DNA of 64,000 nucleotides, taken from NCBI GenBank assembly GCA_963773605.1, contig CAVZBT010000008.1:124001-188000 (forward strand), read 5' to 3'. The position numbers and the translations under genes were made by a program. Positions 25,149 to 33,327 of the stretch are shown here, piece after piece. How positions within the stretch are numbered: position 1 is the stretch's first letter; every line of letters starts with the position of its first letter. Source of the DNA: CAVZBT01 sp963773605 (GTDB taxonomy: Bacteria; Acidobacteriota; UBA6911). The notes under the pieces are model-generated. The model was not told where the DNA came from. It was given only the letters and a program-made list of their open reading frames with translations, and did not search any database.

Positions 25149-25733
25149 ATGAAACCGGCAAGTAACCCAGTCTATTGGGCCTTTTTATCGGTGCTGTTGG
25201 CCGCCTTTCCGGCCCTGGCTGATGACAGTCACGGACATCAACGCAACCGTAGCACGACCGTCCCAGGCGTCGCTACAGGGCGTACCGGTCACGCGACAAT
25301 GTACCTGGCCGACCGCAACGCAGGCCGCTATGAGGCGCGGGAACACCGGGGCGATCGTGACAACCGCTGGCGCACGGAAAGGCGCCAGCACGGCGACAGG
25401 GACGATCGGTCCTACCGTCGCGACCGGGACTATAACAACCGCTACCGCACCTATCGGTACGGCAACAGCTACCCGTACACTTACAGGAATGTTTATCCTT
25501 ACGGATACGGCAACTCTTACCCCTATGGCTATGGGAATAGCTCCCCTTACCGTTACGGATCCAACGGCGCGAACTCTTCGTACGACCGCGGTTACCGGGA
25601 CGGCATTGCCCTTGGGCGTTCGGATTTTGCCCGTGGCTACGGCTATAACCCGCGCCGGTATGACCGACGTGGCGATCTGGCTTACCGCGCCGGCTTCGAT
25701 GCCGGCTACAACGCCAGTTACGGCCGCTATTAG
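25149..25733 (+). CDS. secreted Tyr/Arg-rich low-complexity protein
   Basis: A 194-residue protein with a Sec signal peptide (VYWAFLSVLLAAFPALA-DD). The middle is Arg/Asp-rich and then carries an imperfect Tyr-Gly-Asn-Ser-Tyr-Pro-Tyr tandem repeat (residues ~105-137). The C-terminal ~55 residues contain two copies of a Y-x-x-G-[YF]-x-x-G unit (YDRGYRDGIALGRSDF and YRAGFDAGYNASY). A strong GGAGG site precedes the ATG. No named family is recognised. Such proteins may coat the envelope or bind polyanions; that is speculation. A hairpin that could end transcription follows at 25747. Confidence 0.7.
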   Translation: MKPASNPVYWAFLSVLLAAFPALADDSHGHQRNRSTTVPGVATGRTGHATMYLADRNAGRYEAREHRGDRDNRWRTERRQHGDRDDRSYRRDRDYNNRYRTYRYGNSYPYTYRNVYPYGYGNSYPYGYGNSSPYRYGSNGANSSYDRGYRDGIALGRSDFARGYGYNPRRYDRRGDLAYRAGFDAGYNASYGRY

Positions 25734-25746
25734 AGATGCGCGCGTG

Positions 25747-25777
25747 GGAGTGCGGCGGCGGCGAGGCGCCGCACTCC
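25747..25777 (+). repeat. short hairpin member of the GGAGTGCGGCG repeat family
   Basis: GGAGTGCGGCG pairs with CGCCGCACTCC (11-bp perfect stem) 14 bp after the stop of the Tyr-rich protein gene. Its ends are those of the longer elements at 37718 and 42114, but it lacks their interior. It may serve as a terminator. Confidence 0.6.
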
Positions 25778-25842
25778 GATCGGCGACCCAAGCCTGCCTG
25801 TTTTTTCAAAAAGAGCAGCCAAAAAACGCAAATAAGGCCCGG

Positions 25843-25870
25843 TTTGGGGAGGTTTTTGCCATAATATATT
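25843..25870 (+). promoter_or_regulatory. candidate promoter for the Tat-exported glycosidase-like gene
   Basis: An unusually AT-rich stretch for this genome. TATATT at 25865-25870 could be a -10 box with a poor -35 (TTTGGG, 25843-25848, 16-bp spacer). A GGAGG site follows before the ATG at 25919. Confidence 0.35.
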
Positions 25871-25918
25871 GAAAATGCAGCAAATCTCCGGGCCCGTCCC
25901 CGGTATGGAGGCGTCGGG

Positions 25919-27481
25919 ATGGATCGCAGATGTTTCTTGAAGAGAGGCAGCCTGGTCGCGGGGGCAATCGGGGTGGGCGCCACGAAGGCGGCTTCGTTTG
26001 TGCCGGCCCATAACTGGGACAAGTACGACTTTGGTGCGGGCCCTCCGGTCGGCGACCGTCTCAACCAGGGGCCTTTCCCTCAATATCCGCCCGAACGCAT
26101 ATTTCCCGGTGGTGACGTGGTGATGGCGACCACGCCCGCCAGGGAGGTCGTTCCCAACTTCGGCAAGGGGCTGGTAACCTACATCGCCGCCGATATGGGG
26201 ACGGCCGAGATCGTGTCCGATAACAAGGCCCAGGCCATCGGCGACCTCGCGCGGCTTCCGCTCGGGCAGAAGCTCTACATTCGCCCGACATGGCGCGAAA
26301 TCCAGCAGCGGCGGGGACGCCTGGACTTGCCCGACTACTGGAAGCTGACCTTCGACCTGGCCAAACAACTCGGCAAACCCGTCGGCTTCCGCATCCAGAT
26401 GCGGGCGCCGGACTACCGCGAGGAGGCCCTGCCGGATTTCGTCCTGGAGAAAGTCCCGATGGTCAAGCTCATCGGCGAGTGGAAACGCGGACAGAATTCG
26501 GTGCGCGGGCAGAAAGCCGGGTTTGAAGAACCCCGCTACGATCACCCGTACTTCCAGGAAGCGTTCGAGGAACTTAACGGGCTGCTGGCGGCGGAGCTGA
26601 ACGGCAACCCGCTCGTGGAGTACATCGACACCTTCATGTACGGGTTCTGGGGAGAGGGCCACACCTGGCCTTTTACCAACAATCCGTTTCCGGATTACCA
26701 GACCGCCGAGCGGACATGGGTCCGCATGTTCGAAACCCAGCTGAAGTACTGGACGAAAACGCCGCTCGTGACCAACACCCAGCCCGATTTCAGCCTGGTG
26801 GGGAACTCCGAACTCGTCGACCGGACGATCCGCACCCATAACTGGCTGCGCACGGACACCATCTTCATCGAGAACATGCAGATAGAATCGATCAGCAACC
26901 GCCCGCCCTGGGTCGCGGGCGTGCTCGAATGCGCGATGTCGGACGGATCGCCCGAGTCACTGCGCGCATATGAAGGGGTACCCTACACCGACAACATTAT
27001 CGCCCACGTCATGGATGTCGGGGCCAGCTACTGGTCACTCTGGAACTTTCACAAGATCGGCGTCGGCGGAATCATGAACTACTACAGGCAGTTCCCCGAG
27101 GCGATCGACACGATCAACCGGCGGATCGGTTATGCCGTGCGGCCCTCGTTCATCTGGCACTACGAGGGTGATGGCTACCCTGGGCTCATCGTCGGGTTCG
27201 CCAACGACGGTATCGCCGGTGTGCCCGGCATCCTTCGGGTGTACGCGCAGTCGGAGGATGGAACGGTATTAGTGGGCGGCGGCCTGGACCCCGGTTACCC
27301 GGTCCCGGGCAAGGTGCGTCAGGCCCAGCTTGTCCTGCCCAGTGGGACCCGATGGGAAGGGCTCCGGTTGCGCGCGGAACTCGAGGTCAAAGGAGTCCGA
27401 CACCCGATCCGTTGGGCCTGCCAGCAGAAAACGAACCCGGACGGAAGCCTCACATTGCACCGCAACCTGGACCGCAGTTAG
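25919..27481 (+). CDS. Tat-exported glycosidase-like TIM-barrel protein
   Basis: A 520-residue protein with a twin-arginine-type signal (MDRRCFLKRGSLVAGAIGVGA). The body looks like a beta-galactosidase/DUF4832-like barrel: LYIRPTWREIQQRRGRLDLP, DLAKQLGKPVGFRIQMR, YIDTFMYGFWGEGHTWPF, TPLVTNTQPDF, TIFIENMQIESI and GASYWSLWNF, followed by a beta-sandwich (~410-520). Glu in FWGEGH and in FIENMQ are plausible catalytic acids. The exact family is not certain. The start follows GGAGG. It is followed by a hairpin and by the convergent TonB receptor gene, which suggests a role in glycan use. Confidence 0.72.
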   Translation: MDRRCFLKRGSLVAGAIGVGATKAASFVPAHNWDKYDFGAGPPVGDRLNQGPFPQYPPERIFPGGDVVMATTPAREVVPNFGKGLVTYIAADMGTAEIVSDNKAQAIGDLARLPLGQKLYIRPTWREIQQRRGRLDLPDYWKLTFDLAKQLGKPVGFRIQMRAPDYREEALPDFVLEKVPMVKLIGEWKRGQNSVRGQKAGFEEPRYDHPYFQEAFEELNGLLAAELNGNPLVEYIDTFMYGFWGEGHTWPFTNNPFPDYQTAERTWVRMFETQLKYWTKTPLVTNTQPDFSLVGNSELVDRTIRTHNWLRTDTIFIENMQIESISNRPPWVAGVLECAMSDGSPESLRAYEGVPYTDNIIAHVMDVGASYWSLWNFHKIGVGGIMNYYRQFPEAIDTINRRIGYAVRPSFIWHYEGDGYPGLIVGFANDGIAGVPGILRVYAQSEDGTVLVGGGLDPGYPVPGKVRQAQLVLPSGTRWEGLRLRAELEVKGVRHPIRWACQQKTNPDGSLTLHRNLDRS

Positions 27482-27496
27482 GCAGCCAGCCGTGGA

Positions 27497-27524
27497 GAGT
27501 GCGGCGGCTGGCGCCGTCGCACTC
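27497..27524. terminator. hairpin between convergent genes (repeat-family ends)
   Basis: GAGTGCGGCGGC and GCCGTCGCACTC form a 12-bp stem with one G-T mismatch and a TGGC loop, between the Tat glycosidase-like gene and the TonB receptor gene. The stem uses the same GAGTGCGGCGGC sequence as the intergenic repeats, so a repeat end appears to act as a bidirectional terminator. Confidence 0.5.
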
Positions 27525-27539
27525 CCCACGATGTCGCGA

Positions 27540-30500
27540 CTAAAACACGTACTTCAAGGCAAACTGGATCTGTCTCTGGCGGGTGGATGTGTCCGTGATC
27601 TCGCCGGCATCTTCGCCGACCGTCAACCCGGGCGCCCCCAGGTTCGGGTGGTTGAGCGCGTTGAAGAATTCGACCCTGAACTGCACCTGCTTGCTCTCGG
27701 TGACTTTAAACACCTTGTGCAGCGAAAGATCCAGGTTCGAGAGCCCGGGACCATCGATGATGTTGCGGCCTGCATCGCCGAAAGTGAAGAGTTCAGGCTC
27801 AACGAAAGCGCCGGCGTCAAACCAGTGCTGGGCCGTTCTCTGATCCTTCGGCAGGTTGCCGTCGCTCACGCGGTTCGGGCGGCTGAACTCCGAATAGGTA
27901 CGCGAGGAGTCATCCGGCCAGAGTGGCGTAAACGGGAACCCGGAGCTGAACGTGATAATGCCACCGAACGACCAGCCTCCCAGGAACGCATCAGCGACTT
28001 TGCTCTGGAAACCGCGGCCGTGTCCGGCCCCGAAGGGAATATCGTAGTTGAAGCTGCTGACGGACCGGAAACGCTGGTCAAAGTCCGCGCGGCCCCGCTC
28101 CGCCGCCGTATTCACGCTGTCCTGCGGGAACAGGAACGAGCAGCACACGGGCCCCTGGTCATCGATCGCCTTGGAGTAGGTAAATGCGCTCAGGAAATCC
28201 AGGCCATGGGACAGCCTCTTGGTCGCCTTCAGCTGCAGGGCGTTGTAGCTCGAGCTGCCGCGGTTTTCGAAGTTGAGGAACGGGCCGTACTGCGGGTAAG
28301 GGCGAGCCGGCTCTTCGTTCCCGACTATCGGCTTCGGCACCTGGTTGCGGTCGGTCCCGACCTGCAGATGCGTCCCCTTGGAGCCCGCATACCCTGCTTC
28401 GAGTGTCACCGCCCAGGGAATCTGGTGCTGGATGTTGAAATTCCAGTGCTGGTAGTAGGGCGACTTGAGGCGTGCGTCCGCTGACACAACCGCGACGTCC
28501 ACCACCTGGTTCAGGTCCTGCGCGGGGAACCCCGAACTCACTTTGATCTTCGCGGCGTTGCTGCTGACATTGCTCACGAAGAACGACTCGACGTAGAACG
28601 GGATGTTGTACGCCAACTGATTGCCGCCCGCCGTCCGGTACTCCTGGGCACTGTAGTAGATCCCATAACCGCCGCGAATGACCGTCCTCCCGCCCGCGAA
28701 AGGCATCCAGGCAAATCCGATACGAGGGGCGAAATTGAGCTTATCGCCGTCGACGAGCCCGCGATTTTTCCCCTGCCTGAACTTAAACCTGCCCGGATCC
28801 GTGATCTTGCTGATGTCCGGCACGATGATCTCACCGGTCGCAAAGTCGAAGTTCGCCTGCTCATCGTGCACCTCGACGATCGGAGAAGTGTAGTCGTACC
28901 GCAACCCGAGGTTCAGGGTCAGGCGCGACGTGGCCTTCCAGTCATCCATGACGAAGCCGCCGTACGAGCCCTGCCGGTTCCCCAGGTCGCTGAGAGACGA
29001 CAGGCGGGCATTGTTGGTCAGACCGAGCAGCATGTCGGCAAGCGAGAGTCCACCGTCGCCGGTCGACGGGTCCCGGGTAAACCGGCCGTTGAAGGAGAGG
29101 CGCCCCCGCGGGGCATTGACCTGGAAAATGTTGAACTGGCTGCGCCGCAGCTGAACGCCGAACTTCAGCGTGTGGGGCCCGCGCACCATGCTGAGGGTGT
29201 CGGACAACTGCGACTCGTAAGTGGTGATCAGGGTAGGCGCAAACGAGGGATCTCCCACCCGGCGGTATCCGCCCGGCTGCAGCGCGGCGAGCCCGTTGGT
29301 CGTCGGGTTGTCGGGCACTCCCGGGACGCGCAGCGCCGCCGGCGGATAATTCTGTCCGTCGAATGGCAGGCCGCGGTCCTCCTTCAGGCGCGTGAACCCG
29401 ATGCGGAATTCGTTGATCGTCGACGGATTCACCGTGAACGTGTCGCCGATCGACACGCCCTCGGCGTTGATGAAGGTGTCGCCCGTGCGTGAACCGCCGC
29501 CATTCGCCAGCCCGGGTAGCGGGCTCGGCGTCTCCGTATGCTGCTTGTTGTACGCGAAACGCCCGAAAATCTGATTCCGGTCGGAGAAGCTGTGGTCCAA
29601 CCGCAGATTGGTCGAGTGCACCTTGTCCGTGAAATTACCCGTCGTAATGTAATTGTTCCGGACCGCGCCGGGCACATTGGGGTCGGGATACAGATCCATG
29701 AAGGCCTTCGCCACCGGATCGAACCTGGTAGCCGGGATCCGGTTGTTCAGGAATGCCTGACGCGCGTTGCCGTTGCTCGGGTCGGTCGTCTGCGGATCGT
29801 AGATCACCGCCCCCGAAGCGGAGAAGTCGCCGTTCTTCTCGGCCGACATCGGCACGGTCGAGATGATGGTCTGGCCGTCTTTCAGGATGCTCCCCTGGTA
29901 ATCGGCAAAGAAGAAGGTCTTGTTCTTAATGACCGGGCCGCCGATGGTCCCGCCGAACTGGTTCAGTTGGAACAGCGGCTTCGGCGAGTTCGGATCGGCG
30001 AAGTAGTCGCGCGCGTCGAGGGCGGAATTGCGCAGGAACTCGAAGACCGTGCCGTGGAAGTCGTTGGACCCCGACTTGATGGTCGCGTTGATCACCGCCC
30101 CGCCGCTTCGGCCGAACTCCGCGGAGTAGGAGTTGGTCTGGACTTTGAACTCGGCGATGGCGTCGACGCTGGTTTGCAGCACATTTCGGCCGTTGTCGTT
30201 CGAGTTGTTGTCGATCCCGTCCAGAAGAAAGTTGTTGAGGGTCGCTCGGGTACCGTTGGCGGCAAAACTCCCGCCGTTGTTGCCGTTGTCCCCCAGGTCC
30301 GTTCTCGAAACACCGGCCGTCAATACCGCCAGCTGCGTGTAGTCGCGACCGTTGAGCGGCAACGAAGTAACCTGCGAGCTGCTGATCACGTCGCCCAGAG
30401 ACGATGTCTCCGTTTGCAGCAACGGCGGAGCATCTTCGACCACGATCCTCTCGCTTATGTCCCCGACCTGCAGCACGAAGTCGACGCGCAGCCGGTCCTG

Positions 30501-30824
30501 GACCTGCAGAACGACATTCTTCTGCGTTTGGGACTTAAACCCCGTGGCTTCCACCGATATGGTGTACTCGCCTATCCTCAATGGCGTCGCCACGTATGTC
30601 CCGTCCGCCGCCGTCCTCAGTGCGGTGTGCACACCCGTGCCCACCGCCGAGATGACGACGGTTGCGCCGGGGAGCACGGCTCCCGTGGCGTCCTTCACAG
30701 TTCCTACGATGGTGCCCGTGTCGACCTGGGCGCGCACCACAGCCGGAAACACACCAATCAAAGCCAGAGACAACAACAGTCGCCAACTCATACCTTGCCC
30801 TCGTAGTGTTCTGGGTACCTGCAT
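27540..30824 (-). CDS. Oar-type TonB-dependent receptor with carboxypeptidase-regulatory-like N-domain
   Basis: A 1,094-residue outer-membrane protein typical of Acidobacteria. The signal peptide (LLLSLALIGVFPAVVRAQ) is followed by a CarboxypepD_reg-like domain (GTIVGTVKDATGAVLPGATV, ~residues 23-105), a plug (VISSSQVTSLPLNGRDYTQL, LLDGIDNNSND) and a long 22-strand-type barrel ending FALKYVF with a terminal Phe. These receptors import large or scarce solutes such as oligosaccharides. The start at 30824 follows GAGGG; upstream Mets in frame fall in the repeat-containing leader. No SusD partner is adjacent, as expected for this subfamily. Confidence 0.92.
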   Translation of the reverse strand: MQVPRTLRGQGMSWRLLLSLALIGVFPAVVRAQVDTGTIVGTVKDATGAVLPGATVVISAVGTGVHTALRTAADGTYVATPLRIGEYTISVEATGFKSQTQKNVVLQVQDRLRVDFVLQVGDISERIVVEDAPPLLQTETSSLGDVISSSQVTSLPLNGRDYTQLAVLTAGVSRTDLGDNGNNGGSFAANGTRATLNNFLLDGIDNNSNDNGRNVLQTSVDAIAEFKVQTNSYSAEFGRSGGAVINATIKSGSNDFHGTVFEFLRNSALDARDYFADPNSPKPLFQLNQFGGTIGGPVIKNKTFFFADYQGSILKDGQTIISTVPMSAEKNGDFSASGAVIYDPQTTDPSNGNARQAFLNNRIPATRFDPVAKAFMDLYPDPNVPGAVRNNYITTGNFTDKVHSTNLRLDHSFSDRNQIFGRFAYNKQHTETPSPLPGLANGGGSRTGDTFINAEGVSIGDTFTVNPSTINEFRIGFTRLKEDRGLPFDGQNYPPAALRVPGVPDNPTTNGLAALQPGGYRRVGDPSFAPTLITTYESQLSDTLSMVRGPHTLKFGVQLRRSQFNIFQVNAPRGRLSFNGRFTRDPSTGDGGLSLADMLLGLTNNARLSSLSDLGNRQGSYGGFVMDDWKATSRLTLNLGLRYDYTSPIVEVHDEQANFDFATGEIIVPDISKITDPGRFKFRQGKNRGLVDGDKLNFAPRIGFAWMPFAGGRTVIRGGYGIYYSAQEYRTAGGNQLAYNIPFYVESFFVSNVSSNAAKIKVSSGFPAQDLNQVVDVAVVSADARLKSPYYQHWNFNIQHQIPWAVTLEAGYAGSKGTHLQVGTDRNQVPKPIVGNEEPARPYPQYGPFLNFENRGSSSYNALQLKATKRLSHGLDFLSAFTYSKAIDDQGPVCCSFLFPQDSVNTAAERGRADFDQRFRSVSSFNYDIPFGAGHGRGFQSKVADAFLGGWSFGGIITFSSGFPFTPLWPDDSSRTYSEFSRPNRVSDGNLPKDQRTAQHWFDAGAFVEPELFTFGDAGRNIIDGPGLSNLDLSLHKVFKVTESKQVQFRVEFFNALNHPNLGAPGLTVGEDAGEITDTSTRQRQIQFALKYVF

Positions 30825-30839
30825 TGTACCGCCCTCATT

Positions 30840-30875
30840 GAAAGCTAAACGCTCGATGAAAACTAAACGCTCGAT
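30840..30875 (-). repeat. 18-bp tandem duplication in the TonB receptor leader
   Basis: Two adjacent 18-bp units on the plus strand, GAAAGCTAAACGCTCGAT and GAAAACTAAACGCTCGAT, differ at one base. They lie 16-51 bp upstream of the receptor ATG, just before its ribosome-binding site, a place where an operator or leader structure would act. Confidence 0.75.
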
Positions 30876-30962
30876 TCCGAAAACGTGTAACAAAGGCAGA
30901 TATACCGAGCTTTTTACTTGCGAGATAGGAGCCCTCACCCGGGTTCAGGAACCTTGGTTTCG

Positions 30963-31278
30963 TCAGTCAGCACGTAGGTTAAGTTTCCGCCTGCCCGTCG
31001 ATTTCGGCAAGATGCAAGATGAATGACCCGCCGGCGCCAACCTGCGAGGACCCGCGCGGGCAGCCAGCGACGGACCATTTTCTTCCCACGTATACCCGAC
31101 CAGGCCCAGCCCGAAGTTTCGCACCGGGCCGTCCGACGCGGTCGTGCTGTCGATGGTAAACCATCCTTCGTCCTGTTCGATGCCGAAAGGCCTGATCCGG
31201 AATGTCGGCGCGTCCGGGCCGGGCCCCTGCAGCTAAAGCCGTGGCCGCCCCAGCCTTGATAAAACCACGCCTGTCCAT
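30963..31278 (-). pseudogene. truncated Tat-signal protein fragment
   Basis: An ATG at 31278 has a strong GGAGG ribosome-binding site and begins a twin-arginine signal (MDRRGFIKAGAATALAAG). After one inserted base near 31,215 the frame continues as FRIRPFGIEQDEGWFTIDST, then PVRNFGLGLVGYTWEENG, and stops at 30963. That gives ~104 residues, with the last ~25 looking random. The product resembles the start of an exported enzyme whose remainder is missing; it shares the MDRRxFxKxG signal and an NFGxGLVxY block with the protein at 25919. It could be a remnant or a small gene. Confidence 0.5.
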
Positions 31279-31482
31279 ATTATCCTCCGAGATAATCGGA
31301 GTCGGAGGGCCGCGTCGACCCGCCGCGGCCCCGAGATCCAGTCCATTCCATGGATGGGTCGATACCCCGCCGGCCTGCGCCGCGGGGTTCACAGACTCCC
31401 TGCACCCGGATGGGTCTGGGCGTCACAGCCCCGACTGCGTCTTAAATCGCCGTAATGGCCCCGAAAACGCAAACAAGGCTGT

Positions 31483-32097
31483 TTATTGAGTGGTTGTCGC
31501 CGTATTGTACTGCAAACGAAGGGTTTCTCCTGGTCCGGCCCCATTGTCGCGAAAGCAGGTGATCAGGTGGTCGTTGACCATGCCGGTGGCCTGCATGTGG
31601 GCGTAGACGATGGTGGAGCCGACGAATTTGAAGCCGCGCTGTTTCAGATCCTGGCTGATCAGGTCCGACAATGGCGTGCGGGCGGGCAACTCCGCGAGCG
31701 AGCGAAACCGGTTCCGTATGGGTCTCCCGTCGACGAAGCGCCAGATGTATTGATCGAATGACCCGAATTCGGCCTGAACATCGAGGAAGCAACGCGCGTT
31801 GTCTATGGCGGCTTCAATTTTCTGCCGGTTGCGGATGATCCCCGCGTCCCCCATCAACCGCCGGATCTGCGGCAGGCCGTAACGCGAGACTTTCAGCACA
31901 TCGAACCCGTGGAACGCCTTGCGGAAATTCTCCCGCTTGTGAAGAATCGTCCTCCAGCTGAGCCCTGCCTGCATCCCCTCAAGGATCAGAAACTCAAACA
32001 GCTTGGCGTCGTCGTGCAGCGGCACGCCCCACTCGTCGTCGTGGTAGGCAACCATCTTCCCGTCGGCTCCGCCCCAGCATCTCTGGATCCCATCCAT
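31483..32097 (-). CDS. tag: DNA-3-methyladenine glycosylase I
   Basis: A 204-residue cytoplasmic base-excision enzyme that removes 3-methyladenine from alkylated DNA. It matches Tag closely: the N-terminal Cys (IQRCWG), AYHDDEWGVP, EGMQAGLSWRTILHKRENFR, GIIRNRQKIEAAI NARC and KKRGFKFVG-type blocks, and the C-terminal NDHLITC. The four zinc ligands of the family (Cys7, His19, then His and Cys of the last motif) are all present. It is the last gene of a three-gene operon with rhaM (16 bp upstream) and a GNAT gene. Confidence 0.94.
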   Translation of the reverse strand: MDGIQRCWGGADGKMVAYHDDEWGVPLHDDAKLFEFLILEGMQAGLSWRTILHKRENFRKAFHGFDVLKVSRYGLPQIRRLMGDAGIIRNRQKIEAAIDNARCFLDVQAEFGSFDQYIWRFVDGRPIRNRFRSLAELPARTPLSDLISQDLKQRGFKFVGSTIVYAHMQATGMVNDHLITCFRDNGAGPGETLRLQYNTATTTQ

Positions 32098-32113
32098 CGC
32101 ACGCTCTCCTGTT

Positions 32114-32437
32114 TCAGTCCGTGTGGAAGACCTCTTCCATTCGGGCCCACCTTTCTCCGGGCGGGCAGCCCTCGACCGGATACTGCATGGGCATCATGAT
32201 CTCCCACCACTTCCGGGTGACGGGGTCCGCGGCCATCTCAGCCATGTCGGAGGCGAAGTCCTCGCCGTGGTATTCGAAATACGCAAACAGCACGCCCTCG
32301 CGGTAGAAAATGGAGTAGTTCCGGATGTTGCAACGCCGGATCGTATCCAGCACACCCGGCCACACCTCCTCGTGGTAGCGTTTGTACTCGTCGAGCCTGT
32401 CGATTTTGAGTCCGATCAGCTGGCCGCAACGTTTCAT
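32114..32437 (-). CDS. rhaM: L-rhamnose mutarotase
   Basis: A 107-residue ferredoxin-like-fold enzyme that interconverts the alpha and beta anomers of L-rhamnose. Family features are the opening MKRCGQLIGLK, the YKRYHEEVWPGVL block with the catalytic His, NYSIFYREGVLFAYFEY, and a C-terminal WWEIMMPMQYP ending EEVFH. The start at 32437 is chosen because the family begins MKRxG; the frame is open further upstream within the GNAT stop region. No rhamnose isomerase or kinase is nearby. It lies 11 bp after the GNAT gene and 16 bp before tag. Confidence 0.92.
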   Translation of the reverse strand: MKRCGQLIGLKIDRLDEYKRYHEEVWPGVLDTIRRCNIRNYSIFYREGVLFAYFEYHGEDFASDMAEMAADPVTRKWWEIMMPMQYPVEGCPPGERWARMEEVFHTD

Positions 32438-32448
32438 GACGGGTGTCC

Positions 32449-33108
32449 TCACGATGGGAAACAGCGGTTGTCCGCGTGTCTGGTGCGCCGGTAATGACGG
32501 TAACACAGTATCCGGGTGAGGACGACGGATTCAAAGGGGACGAATCCGCACTTCCTGGCGACGGACCGGGACGCGACGTTGTCGTCGCCGGCGCAGACGT
32601 ACACTTCGCGGCAGCCGAGAGCGCGCAGGTGGCGGCAGATGCGGGTGCGGATCGCGGGCGCCAGCCCCATCCCTTTGACGTTTTCGTCGGTACGGCTCCC
32701 CTCGATGTATGCGGCGCCGGGGCCGAAGTCCAGATGGCACTCCAGGCTTTCCAGGTAGATGGGCACCGTGGCAAACCAGCTCAAGGCCACCAACCGCTGC
32801 CCCAGATAGCACAGCATCGGGGTCCAACCCTGCCGCAGCCGCGTTTCTATGACGTCGCTGCGCACATGGCGGTCGAGAAACGCATGCAAGTCGGTGCTCC
32901 GCGCTGGCGCGTAGGCTTCAATCTGCACCGGGACCCTGGCTTCCAGGAGCGCGGGGGCATGTTCGAGGTCGCACCTGAAGACGGTCGCGGCGTGGCGCTT
33001 GTAGGTGGATTCCAGGAAGTGATGCAGCAGGCGACGCCCGTACTCTGTGGGACCATGGCGTTTGAGGGCAGCCCGGGCGTTGCCGAGCCGCAAGGAAATG
33101 TGCGACAT
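32449..33108 (-). CDS. GNAT-family N-acetyltransferase
   Basis: A 219-residue acetyltransferase. The N-terminal ~80 residues are basic and variable; the C-terminal part has the GNAT fold: AAYIEGSRTDENVKGMGLAP with the acetyl-CoA loop (VKGMGLA), IRTRICRHLRALGCREVYV, and DDNVASRSVARKCGFVPF, the last motif being diagnostic for members that act on small molecules. The substrate is unknown. It is the first gene of a probable GNAT-rhaM-tag operon. Confidence 0.82.
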   Translation of the reverse strand: MSHISLRLGNARAALKRHGPTEYGRRLLHHFLESTYKRHAATVFRCDLEHAPALLEARVPVQIEAYAPARSTDLHAFLDRHVRSDVIETRLRQGWTPMLCYLGQRLVALSWFATVPIYLESLECHLDFGPGAAYIEGSRTDENVKGMGLAPAIRTRICRHLRALGCREVYVCAGDDNVASRSVARKCGFVPFESVVLTRILCYRHYRRTRHADNRCFPS

Positions 33109-33327
33109 ATTGTTGACCGGCAGGGCAGGAGGGGGGCGCCCGGCGTTCTACTTATCGTGGGGGCCGACCCCGCCCACGTTCCTGACAGCGCCCCTCTCGC
33201 GGTATCTCCCCCGAGCTGACCGGCAAAGAAGACGCTGCGACGACCGCCATTCCCGCCCGAGTTGAAAACTGACGGCGCGTATTGCCCAGATTGCGGCCGT
33301 CAGGCACGATGGGGCCATGGCTCTTCT

